Below, piece after piece: positions 7,701 to 14,154 of a stretch of DNA of 15,639 bases. The position numbers were made by a program, and so were the translations under genes. Each line of letters opens with the position of its first letter. Position 1 is the stretch's first letter. The DNA comes from Clostridiales bacterium (GTDB lineage Bacteria; Bacillota; Clostridia; Oscillospirales; Butyricicoccaceae): positions 1 to 15,639 of the forward strand of contig JANZZB010000013.1 in the NCBI GenBank assembly GCA_026419635.1, given 5' to 3'. The notes under the pieces are model-generated. The model made no database searches and had not been told where the DNA came from. It saw only the letters and a list, made by a program, of their open reading frames with translations.

Positions 7701-8282
7701 ATCAAGGAGCGGCAAAAGTTTGGAATATTCGATTTCGTCAATTTTTCTATATTCATGAGAGGTTCTGAATCCGTCAAAAAAGTGAATAAAAGGGAGCTTT
7801 GCTGATATAGCAGATAAATGTGCGATGCATCCCAAATCCATTACTTCCTGTGCATTTGCAGATGCAAGCATAGGAGCCCCTGTTTGCCTGCATGCCATAA
7901 CATCCTGATGGTCGCCAAAAATGGATAAAGCATGGGTGGCAAGCGCCCTTGCAGATACATGCAAAACACCAGGCAAAAGCTCTCCGACCATTTTGTAAAT
8001 GTTCGGGATCATAAGAAGAAGTCCTTGGGATGCGGTGTAGGTTGTCGTTAAAGCGCCGGCATCTAAAGAGCCATGCATCGCTCCTGCGGCTCCGGCTTCC
8101 GATTGCATTTCAACAACTTTGACACGTTCGCCGAAAAGATTGTTTTTTCCGCTCGAAGACCATTCGTCGGTTATCTCGGCCATAGGAGAGGAAGGAGTGA
8201 TTGGGTAAATCGCGGCCACTTCAGTAAATGCATAGGCTGCGTATGCGGCAGCCTCATTACCGTCTATAATTACTTTTTTAAT
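4770..8282 (-). CDS. nifJ: Pyruvate:ferredoxin (flavodoxin) oxidoreductase, single-chain, with probable ATT start
   Basis: This cytosolic enzyme oxidatively decarboxylates pyruvate with CoA to acetyl-CoA and CO2, reducing ferredoxin. Domain order fits the fused homodimeric form (about 1170 aa). The N-terminal pyruvate/TPP domain carries AAIYPITPSSPMAE (about 23-36). The ferredoxin-like domain has two 4Fe-4S motifs, CIQCGRCSFICP (Cys 687, 690, 693, 697) and CTGCGNCADICP (743, 746, 749, 753). The C-terminal TPP domain has GACPGCGE (Cys 810, 813) and GDGWAYDIG (about 963). Start: the first ordinary start codon, GTG at 8219, would remove the conserved opening. The frame continues upstream as KKVIIDGNEAAAYAAYAFTE, typical of PFOR N-termini, to a stop at 8319-8321. 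No ATG, GTG, TTG or CTG lies between. AGGAGG (8291-8296) points to ATT at 8282 (8-base spacing) or 8285 (5-base). It has its own promoter. No clean terminator follows. Confidence 0.97.
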   Translation of the reverse strand: MKKVIIDGNEAAAYAAYAFTEVAAIYPITPSSPMAEITDEWSSSGKNNLFGERVKVVEMQSEAGAAGAMHGSLDAGALTTTYTASQGLLLMIPNIYKMVGELLPGVLHVSARALATHALSIFGDHQDVMACRQTGAPMLASANAQEVMDLGCIAHLSAISAKLPFIHFFDGFRTSHEYRKIDEIEYSKLLPLLDKNAINEFRQRSLNPSHPIAKGTAQNPDIYFQGREAQNKYFNRVPEIVNDYMQKLSAITGRSYKPFDYYGANDAERIVIAMGSVCDTIKEVIDFQSANGEKTGLLQVRLYRPFSSEYLFNVLPKTVRRIAVLDRTKEPGAPGEPLFLDICNQFINRTNPPLIIGGRYGLGSKDTTPAQILAVFQNLASESPKSGFTIGIHDDVTHTSLPDDSSYTQPENGTVNCKFWGLGSDGTVGANKSACKIIGENMDLHVQAYFSYDSKKSGGTTISHLRFGKNPIRSPYLIQEADYIACHNKSFLHQYDLLRGLKTGGTFVLNCDFTQDTLESNLPGSIKKYIANHHIEFYIIDAEKIASEIGLGNRINMIMQSAFFKLNSIISPDEAVRLLKESIKKSYGRKGEDIVRMNNEAIDRGMNALQKITVPSSWAQALVDVSVPKNEPEFISQIQRVMAKNEGDDLPVSAFNGMEDGAFPLGTTAYEKRGIAPSIPEWQIDKCIQCGRCSFICPHATVRLFLLDEKETQIAPKTFLSKKATGKGLEAYQLRVQVSPLDCTGCGNCADICPAKGKALIMKPALPQIEAEADNWEFAMSLSEKIDLMPRDSIKGSQLIRPLLEFNGACPGCGETPYIRLLTQLFGERMTIANATGCSSIWGASAPSIAYSTNSNGRGPAWANSLFEDNAEYGFGMFVGAVQIRNRLIELIREAVKTDIDENLKKLFIEYLENKADGEKSQIIAQNIIKALQNPNTDGQILLQEIKEKQIYLEKRSVWIIGGDGWAYDIGYGGVDHVLSTGSDVNLFVLDTEVYSNTGGQASKSTPLGAVAKFAFNGKTVRKKDLGLMAMSYGNVYVAQISMGADLNHTVRAITEAESYPGPSLIIAYSPCISHGIKTGMGTSLLEEKKAVDAGYWQLYRYDPRLLESGLNPFQLDSKEPKMPYREFLNGELRYSQLKNTFPDDAEKLFELSEKHATQRYNSYKRLSKG

Positions 8283-8290
8283 AATTTCCG

Positions 8291-8296
8291 CCTCCT
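8291..8296 (-). promoter_or_regulatory. Consensus ribosome binding site of nifJ
   Basis: A perfect AGGAGG on the minus strand stands 8 bases from the ATT at 8282 and 5 from the ATT at 8285. It is about 70 bases from the GTG at 8219. This placement argues that translation starts at one of the ATT codons and not at the GTG. Confidence 0.75.
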
Positions 8297-8303
8297 GATA
8301 GAC

Positions 8304-8332
8304 ATTAGAGTTACTAAGCTAGTATTTGTAAA
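8304..8332 (-). promoter_or_regulatory. Probable promoter of nifJ
   Basis: On the minus strand TTTACA (-35, 8327-8332) and TCTAAT (-10, 8304-8309) are separated by 17 bases; each matches five of six consensus positions. Transcription would begin near 8297, giving a very short leader that opens with the ribosome site. Confidence 0.55.
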
Positions 8333-8350
8333 TTTTTTTTGATTATAAAT

Positions 8351-8397
8351 ATTTATAAAAAAACCTTACCGACAAGTTTAATGCCGGTAAGGTTTTT
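8351..8397 (-). terminator. Rho-independent terminator after gerW
   Basis: The 13-base arms AAAAACCTTACCG and CGGTAAGGTTTTT (8359-8371 and 8385-8397) pair fully. On the minus strand they are followed by a T-rich run ending near 8355. The hairpin begins about 10 bases past the gerW stop and insulates nifJ from the genes to the right. Confidence 0.93.
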
Positions 8398-8407
8398 AGC
8401 TTTTATT

Positions 8408-8803
8408 CTACGACTGCATGTTGTTTTGTTTGTTCTGGTTCATGCCGGATATGATCTGTGGTATTTTATCTACTAATTGACTGGCATTCGTAGGGTTCAT
8501 CGGAAGCATGGAGACGTTATCTTTATCAATTACGATAATCCCGTCTGTACAAAGTTTCGCACCAACTCCCAGTGCACCGCTTCCGGTATTTGCTGCAGAA
8601 CCATAAGTTGTAGAAGACGAGGCAGTTTGATTTTTTCCCATTGAGGCATTACCGCCGCCGTAGCCGAGTGTTACGGATATAACCGGTAAAAATGTTTTAT
8701 CCCCCTGAGTAACAGGTTTCCCTATAATACCCTCTTTTTGGGTAAAGTTTTCAATACTGTGGAATAAAGTATCAATATTTTGAGTTAAATTAAATTGATC
8801 CAA
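8408..8803 (-). CDS. gerW: GerW family sporulation protein (YtfJ)
   Basis: The 131-residue protein matches the YtfJ/GerW family. It opens with a helical IDTLFHSIENF segment, then TQKEGIIGKPVTQGDKTFLP, the central VISVTLGYGGG, and a Ser/Gly-rich stretch that leads to GALGVGAKLCTDGIIVIDKD. A Gln/Asn-rich tail follows. In Bacillus the homologue is made in the forespore and is needed for normal germination with some nutrients. The start is TTG (plus strand caa at 8801-8803), with AAGGAGAG about 8 bases upstream; no ATG fits the conserved N-terminus. The first 14 bases overlap the end of the DUF2953 gene in another frame, which implies translational coupling. A DUF2953-gerW pair is a recurrent order in Clostridia. 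A terminator follows at once. Confidence 0.95.
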   Translation of the reverse strand: MDQFNLTQNIDTLFHSIENFTQKEGIIGKPVTQGDKTFLPVISVTLGYGGGNASMGKNQTASSSTTYGSAANTGSGALGVGAKLCTDGIIVIDKDNVSMLPMNPTNASQLVDKIPQIISGMNQNKQNNMQS

Positions 8804-9317
8804 TATACTCTCTCCTTTTTTTTCTTTTACCTGGAAACTTGGTGCGAAGATCGTTCAATATTGTTTTGCCAATCCATAATTTTGCTCCGGCATTTACGAT
8901 AACATATTCCTTGTTCGGCAAAAAATCAGGAATTTGACTGATCGATTCAATGTGCAAAAATGATTGAATCATGCCAATGACACTATACATTGTTCCGGTA
9001 TAAAAAGGGTTATTTAATCCGTAATTTACTTTCAAATAAGTGTTTGTTAAATGAAGTGATTGAAAACTCCGCTTAAAATCCTTCTTTTTTTTGCGTTTAA
9101 CCGGTTTTGAATAAATTTTTCTATGAAATAAAAAAACCGATAAGACCGGCGCATTTTTTATATGAACGGATACTTTCAAAAAAGGATATAACCAACATCC
9201 GGTTGCATGAATTTCATCATGATCAGTGTCCAAAATAAAGGAAATAATAACAGGTCGTAAAAAAAGCAAAATTCCGGAAATAACAAAGATGAGGAGAACA
9301 AACAACAAGAAATACAT
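8790..9317 (-). CDS. DUF2953 domain membrane-anchored protein
   Basis: The 175-residue protein starts with one long hydrophobic segment (about residues 2-28), which should anchor it in the membrane. A basic patch follows (KPVKRKKKKDFKRS, about 92-105). The conserved DUF2953 region reads YLKVNYGLNNPFYTGTMYSV, as in other members of this uncharacterised family. The basic C-terminus (PGKRKKRREY) is cytoplasmic or spore-facing depending on topology, which I cannot settle. GGAGG stands 8 bases from the ATG. The gene overlaps gerW by 14 bases, so the two form one unit. The 101-base gap to cphA upstream shows only a weak AT-rich hairpin and no clear promoter, so readthrough from the cyanophycin genes is possible. 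Function unknown; the gerW linkage suggests sporulation. Confidence 0.85.
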   Translation of the reverse strand: MYFLLFVLLIFVISGILLFLRPVIISFILDTDHDEIHATGCWLYPFLKVSVHIKNAPVLSVFLFHRKIYSKPVKRKKKKDFKRSFQSLHLTNTYLKVNYGLNNPFYTGTMYSVIGMIQSFLHIESISQIPDFLPNKEYVIVNAGAKLWIGKTILNDLRTKFPGKRKKRREYIGSI

Positions 9318-9418
9318 AGGAGTTACCTCCGTAATTAGTATTCCTTCTTGATGTTAAACTAATAAGGAAATATAAACAACGACCGCCTTTTTAATACAAA
9401 AAAGACAATATTAAAAAA

Positions 9419-12031
9419 TTAATTTTGATGAGTATTTTCAGATAATACTGATTCGAGATAATGATGCAAAGGTTCCATTTTTTCATATAAAACAACAATC
9501 AAATCACCATTTTTTGCATCTTTAACAGCTGTTTTAAGAGCATCTACTTCTTTTTCGATAATTTTTGCGTTTTGAAGAGGAAATCCCGCTTCTTTAATAG
9601 AACTATACAGAAGCCCAGCAACTTCTCCTCTTTTTTTTCCTCTAAGTTCAATATCTTCTTTGATATAAATACGATCAAAAGCAGAGGCACATAGTTGTCC
9701 TACGTTCTGTATTGCCAAATCCATTCGATCTCCCGGCATTCCGATAACACCGATCAATCTTTTACCGCCGATTTTTTTGCACGTTTTGATTACTTCCTGA
9801 TAACCGGCCGGATTGTGCCCGTAATCAAGCATTACTTTGTAACCATTCATTTCGTATAAATTAAAACGTCCCGTATTGTACTCGAATGTTTTTAACCCGG
9901 CAGCGATGATTTCTACGGGTACGTGAAGCGCGTAAAGTGCAGACACGGCAGCAAGGCAATTTTCAATATTGCATTCAATTAAACCGTCAAAAGTAATCGG
10001 GATATTTTGGGTACGAACAATGCTTGACGTTTTATTTCCGTCCTGAATGATAATCCAGCCATTCTTTTCAAATACACGGATACAATCGAGTGATTGATAT
10101 TGCCTGATTGCTTCTGCGTTTCTGTAAAAAAGGATCGGATTGACCTTGATTCGTTTTAATATTTCCGGTGTCATTTTATCTTCCGCATTTAAGACGGCAG
10201 CTCCGTCTTTTTTAACAGCCTCAACAACCAATGCCTTTACATAGGCAAGGTCCTCCAATGTATCAATTCCGTTTATTCCAAGATGATCGTCCGTTATATT
10301 TGTAATCACGCCGACATCGGCAAGATCGTACCCGAGTCCTTCACGTACAATTCCTCCGCGTGCCGTTTCCAAAACAGCAGTATCTATTTTTTTATTAGAA
10401 AGAAGGGACTTTGCACTTCTCGGGCCGGAATTGTCCCCCCTGCAGACACATTTGCCGTCTATAAAAGTACCGTTTGTACTGGTCATACCTACCGTTCTCC
10501 CGGCCATGGTCAATACATGGCTGATGAGACGGACGGTTGTTGTTTTGCCGTTTGTACCAGTAACCGAGACAATGGGAAAGTGGCAGGATTCTTCGTTCGG
10601 AAACAGCATGTCGATAATATCTTTTGCGACATTGCGCGGTTTGCCGATACTTGGGTACAGATGCATACGGATGCCGGGCGCGGTATTCACTTCCACAACC
10701 GCGCCATCCGTATCTAATATGGATTTTGAAATATCCTCCGCCACAATATCAATTCCCGCAATATCAATTCCGATTGCCTGTGCGGCTTGGATCGCAATCT
10801 CCGTGTTATCCGGATGAATTTTATCCGTGCAGTCTATGGCGGTTCCGCCGGTACTTAAATTGCCGTTGTTTCTTAATGATATCTCTTCACCTTTTAAAGG
10901 TATGGAGTGGATGTTTAACCCTTTTTTCTTCAAAACTTCGATAGAAACAGTGTCCAGACGAATTTTCGTCAATTTTTTTTCATGTTGATCACCGCGGTTC
11001 GGGTCGCGGTTAGTGATCTCGACTAATTCTTCGATTGTGTGTTTGCCGTCACCGATAACACAAGCGGGAAGGCGCTGAGCTACAGCGGTTACCTTATCTC
11101 CGACAACAAGTATACGATAATCCTTACCGGTGATATATTTTTCAACTATAATGCCGTTACTGAATTTGGAGGCCTCGCGAAAGGCTGCTTTTATTTCGGA
11201 ATCTTTTGTTAAATTCAAAAAAACTCCTTTGCCCTGATTTCCATCAAAAGGTTTCAAAACAACCGGCATCCCGATTTGATTAGCAATCATCACGGCGGAA
11301 ATTTCCGAATATACAACTTTGCCGTAAGGGACAGGGATTTTTTGATCGCTTAATATCGCTTTTGTTAACTGTTTGTTTGAGGATATATCTGCCGAAATAC
11401 AGGATGTGGCATTTGTTAAAGTGGATTCAATTAATTTTGAATATTTTCCGTAACCTAACTGAACCAAACTCTCGTTTCCGATTCTCGTTATCGGAATATT
11501 CCTTTTTTTTGCTTCTTCAGCGATTGCTGATGTGCTTGGCCCAAGTTCAGCATCAATGGATACCTTTTGAAGATATTCAAGAAATTCTTTTATATCAATA
11601 TCTTCACCGTTTATAAAACAATTTAATATAAAAACCGATGCTTTGCTGCACTCAAGGCCGCAAACCTCGTTTTCATACTCGTAAGCAAGATAGAATAAAG
11701 AGGGTTCTTCAATAACGCGCGTTTTTCCGTAACCAACGTTATAACCCAAGGAATATTGCATTTCAAGGATGACATGCTCAAGCACATGGGCAAGATAGGT
11801 GCCTTCATTCAGGCGTTCTAAAAAGCCGCCTTCGTATCCGAGACTGCAGCAATTTTTTTTAAGTCCCGGCAAAGCCTTCAGCAGTTTATCATTGAAGCCT
11901 GGAATATCTTTTGTGGGGATATTACCGTACTTTCCGATATCCACAATCATTTTCATGATCGGACGATGGCTATAAATATTTCTGCCGTGAAAAATGGTAA
12001 AATCACAGATTTTTATAGTTTCAGTCTCCAT
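9419..12031 (-). CDS. cphA: Cyanophycin synthetase (CphA1 type)
   Basis: This cytosolic enzyme makes cyanophycin (multi-L-arginyl-poly-L-aspartate) by adding Asp to the backbone and Arg to each side chain, with two ATP-dependent sites. Domain order is complete at 870 aa, the usual CphA1 length. The N-terminal domain (about 1-160) contains KDIPGFNDKL and AHVLEHVILEMQ. The ATP-grasp domain (about 165-480) contains GMPVVLKPFDGNQGKGVFLN (255-274) and DTDGAVVEVNTAPGIRMHLYP. The Mur-ligase-like domain has the P-loop TGTNGKTT (491-498), NITDDHLG (578-585), NTGRFN (719-724) and LDYGHNPAG (735-743). The ATG overlaps the cphB stop by 11 bases. The ribosome site is weak, which suggests coupling to cphB translation. 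The shorter CphA2 form is excluded by length and by the intact N-domain. The gene ends in a gap without a convincing terminator. Confidence 0.97.
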   Translation of the reverse strand: METETIKICDFTIFHGRNIYSHRPIMKMIVDIGKYGNIPTKDIPGFNDKLLKALPGLKKNCCSLGYEGGFLERLNEGTYLAHVLEHVILEMQYSLGYNVGYGKTRVIEEPSLFYLAYEYENEVCGLECSKASVFILNCFINGEDIDIKEFLEYLQKVSIDAELGPSTSAIAEEAKKRNIPITRIGNESLVQLGYGKYSKLIESTLTNATSCISADISSNKQLTKAILSDQKIPVPYGKVVYSEISAVMIANQIGMPVVLKPFDGNQGKGVFLNLTKDSEIKAAFREASKFSNGIIVEKYITGKDYRILVVGDKVTAVAQRLPACVIGDGKHTIEELVEITNRDPNRGDQHEKKLTKIRLDTVSIEVLKKKGLNIHSIPLKGEEISLRNNGNLSTGGTAIDCTDKIHPDNTEIAIQAAQAIGIDIAGIDIVAEDISKSILDTDGAVVEVNTAPGIRMHLYPSIGKPRNVAKDIIDMLFPNEESCHFPIVSVTGTNGKTTTVRLISHVLTMAGRTVGMTSTNGTFIDGKCVCRGDNSGPRSAKSLLSNKKIDTAVLETARGGIVREGLGYDLADVGVITNITDDHLGINGIDTLEDLAYVKALVVEAVKKDGAAVLNAEDKMTPEILKRIKVNPILFYRNAEAIRQYQSLDCIRVFEKNGWIIIQDGNKTSSIVRTQNIPITFDGLIECNIENCLAAVSALYALHVPVEIIAAGLKTFEYNTGRFNLYEMNGYKVMLDYGHNPAGYQEVIKTCKKIGGKRLIGVIGMPGDRMDLAIQNVGQLCASAFDRIYIKEDIELRGKKRGEVAGLLYSSIKEAGFPLQNAKIIEKEVDALKTAVKDAKNGDLIVVLYEKMEPLHHYLESVLSENTHQN

Positions 12032-12836
12032 CTTTTAAACGCAGGACCTTTCTGTTTTGTAATTCATAACCATATCCCTGGGGCAGCGTATGGACGGTGA
12101 CACCCATAATTGCCAGAATTTCATTTGGATTTAGTTCCGAAACATTGGAACTTTGAATGGATTTCCCGTCGATGATTGTCACAGCGTTTGAACCGATTAC
12201 TTCAAAATGCAAATCCGGAAAGAGTTTTACAGCGGTATCCTCGTCGATTCCGATTCCAAGTACATCCGGATTTTCAGCCACACCGCAAAGAAGTCTGCCA
12301 AATCTACCGCGTTGATCAAAGTGCTGATCGATGATCGCACCGCTTAATAAACCAAGACCGGGCGCCATTTTTAATGTGCATTTTCTTGCGGGCTCGTTAT
12401 CATTACCCTGAACAACCATGGTTGAACTCATTACGGAAGCTCCGGCGCTGGTACCCATAATAATACCGCCGTTCTCATATAGATTTTTTATCTCAAGGCA
12501 AGCACGGGTACCGCCCAAAATACTGGTTATTCTGAGCTGATCTCCTCCGGTCATAAAAATACATTTAGATTTTTTAATGATATCTGCGTTTTCCTCATTG
12601 TCAGCATCATCCCGGGTATTGATATTTAATATTTCTACATGTTTTACACCAAGCCGTTTAAAAACTTCTTTATAATCGTGACCCGCTTCTTTTGGTTTTT
12701 CCGTCGCAGTCGTTAAAATCGTTAATAAATCTTCGCTGGAAAGCATTTTCGGCGCTTGTCTTAATATGATACTGTCGCCTTTTTTATCTTCGGCCCCGCC
12801 GATAATAATCAAATAGCCTCTCGCTTTTTCCGTCAT
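12021..12836 (-). CDS. cphB: Cyanophycinase, intracellular (peptidase family S51)
   Basis: This exopeptidase cuts cyanophycin to beta-Asp-Arg dipeptides. The 271-residue protein opens with GYLIIIGGAEDKKGD (7-21), the usual CphB start. The nucleophile Ser130 sits in GTSAGAS (128-134), the S51 nucleophile elbow. Other conserved parts are FMTGGDQ (94-100), IDQHFDQRGRFGRL (169-182) and GIGIDEDTAV (194-203). It has no signal peptide, so it acts in the cytoplasm, unlike the secreted CphE enzymes. Its ATG follows the stop of the upstream amidohydrolase gene with no gap (TGAATG), and its 3' end overlaps cphA by 11 bases, so degradation and synthesis are translated from one message. GGAG lies 8 bases before the ATG. 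Length matches the family (about 270 aa). Confidence 0.96.
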   Translation of the reverse strand: MTEKARGYLIIIGGAEDKKGDSIILRQAPKMLSSEDLLTILTTATEKPKEAGHDYKEVFKRLGVKHVEILNINTRDDADNEENADIIKKSKCIFMTGGDQLRITSILGGTRACLEIKNLYENGGIIMGTSAGASVMSSTMVVQGNDNEPARKCTLKMAPGLGLLSGAIIDQHFDQRGRFGRLLCGVAENPDVLGIGIDEDTAVKLFPDLHFEVIGSNAVTIIDGKSIQSSNVSELNPNEILAIMGVTVHTLPQGYGYELQNRKVLRLKDGD

Positions 12837-13967
12837 TCATCTGTCTCCAGTCTGTCTTTCAATAACTTTTCCGTTATCTACTAATAACTTGCCCATACAG
12901 ATTACCTTCTGAATGTTATAGTCTTTATCGGTAATTAAAATATCAGCGTCGCTTCCTTCGGAAAGAGCACCCTTTATCGGGTAAAGTTTCAGTACTTTGG
13001 CAACGTTTTCTGTTACTAAGCGGAAAATGATTTCCGGATGAATATGAAATTCTTTAATACACGTTTGAATATCTTTATAAAGACTATAAATACTGCCGAT
13101 TCCGTCACCAGGTATGCTTCCGTTTGCATCGGAACTGACCGTAACCCTTAAAAGCTCCTTTTGCTGTTGTAATAACAATCTAACGGCGCCCGGCATAGAG
13201 ACTCCGGTCGTTTCACCGGCTGTAATGTCAATATACCCACCTTTTTTCCAGTATCTGATTCCCTGACTGAATACTTCAGGGCTGCGGTTTATATGGCTGG
13301 GTATAAACATGTCCATTGGAAGATCGGTTTGATCAACAAGATCAAATAAAGGTACGAGCCCTGCACGTCCGCTTCCGGTATGAAAATGCAAAACGCCCGC
13401 TTTCCCGCCGATTAACCCTCCGATATGAGTCTGGGATGCAAGTCTTCTTAATTCCTGCAGTGTAGGCTGAGAAGATCGATGGTCTGATATGGCTATTTCA
13501 CCGACACCGATTATATTATCGATTAAAACAAGATCGTCTGTTACGCTTTCGGTAAGAGTTACTGCCGGTACGCAGTAGCTTCCCGTATAGATATACGTAG
13601 TTATGCCCTGGGTTTCAAGTGCTTTTGCTTTAGCAAAAAGCGTACGCAGGCTTCTTGTACTGCTGTCGGCGCCAAGCAAACCTACAACTGTTGTTACACC
13701 CGCAAGCAGTATTTCTCTAATATCAATTTCTTCTACACGGCTTGAAAAACCCTGTTCGCCGCCGCCTCCGATAATATGAACGTGCTGGTCGATTAATCCG
13801 GGAAAAGCCAGCAGCCCGTTACAATCGTAAATCTGTTCAATGATATTTTTATCAAAGGCAGATCCGGCCTGCACGATTTTGCAAATTTTATCACCGGCCA
13901 ACAAAATATCATTTTTGCCGGAAAATTTAGGGCAATAACATTCCACGTTTTTTAATAAAGTCAGCAT
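12837..13967 (-). CDS. iadA: Isoaspartyl (beta-aspartyl) dipeptidase-like amidohydrolase
   Basis: The 376-residue protein is an amidohydrolase-superfamily member of the IadA group, which splits beta-aspartyl dipeptides. Next to cphB its natural substrate should be beta-Asp-Arg (inference). Likely metal ligands, mapped onto E. coli IadA from memory, are His62 and His64 in GLIDQHVHIIGGGGE, His196 in HFHTG, His225 in PSHINR and Asp280 in SSDANGS. The position of the carboxylated bridging Lys of E. coli IadA (in GVKCAISDHRS) appears as Glu157 in GVGEIAISDHRS. Length is close to the family's (about 390). GAGG lies 5 bases before the ATG. It is the first gene of the cyanophycin unit. Upstream, GCATA (14024-14028) and AATAATA (14000-14006) are 17 bases apart, a weak sigma-G-like pair in AT-rich DNA, so I do not call a promoter. 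Confidence 0.93.
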   Translation of the reverse strand: MLTLLKNVECYCPKFSGKNDILLAGDKICKIVQAGSAFDKNIIEQIYDCNGLLAFPGLIDQHVHIIGGGGEQGFSSRVEEIDIREILLAGVTTVVGLLGADSSTRSLRTLFAKAKALETQGITTYIYTGSYCVPAVTLTESVTDDLVLIDNIIGVGEIAISDHRSSQPTLQELRRLASQTHIGGLIGGKAGVLHFHTGSGRAGLVPLFDLVDQTDLPMDMFIPSHINRSPEVFSQGIRYWKKGGYIDITAGETTGVSMPGAVRLLLQQQKELLRVTVSSDANGSIPGDGIGSIYSLYKDIQTCIKEFHIHPEIIFRLVTENVAKVLKLYPIKGALSEGSDADILITDKDYNIQKVICMGKLLVDNGKVIERQTGDR

Positions 13968-14092
13968 GAAATCCTCGTATTTTTTATTAACATAAAATTT
14001 ATTATTAATACATCAATTCGGTTTATGCCATAGATTTATGCACTTCCAACTTTATTAGATTTGCCGTTTTTAAATAAAATATAAAAAATAAT

Positions 14093-14135
14093 AAAAAAAG
14101 CGGTTCTTGAAAGAAATATCAAGAACCGCTTTTTA
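14093..14135 (-). terminator. Rho-independent terminator of the MFS gene
   Basis: Arms of about 16 bases (14095-14110 and 14119-14134), built on GCGGTTCTTGA/TCAAGAACCGC, enclose an eight-base loop. T-rich runs flank both sides, so it could act in both directions. It begins about 20 bases past the MFS stop and separates that gene from the cyanophycin operon. Confidence 0.93.
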
Positions 14136-14154
14136 TTTTAATTTCATATATTTT

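Noticed and set aside
8217..8219. GTG as the start of nifJ
   Set aside because: It falls inside the conserved TEVAAIYPITP segment, lacks a ribosome site, and leaves the upstream conserved codons unexplained.
9318..9418. A terminator between cphA and the DUF2953 gene
   Set aside because: The only hairpin is a six-base AT stem (TTAATA/TATTAA) with a long loop, too weak to call.
10283..10944. Three long plus-strand frames opposite cphA
   Set aside because: They are antisense shadows of a well-conserved coding region and show no domain or ribosome site.
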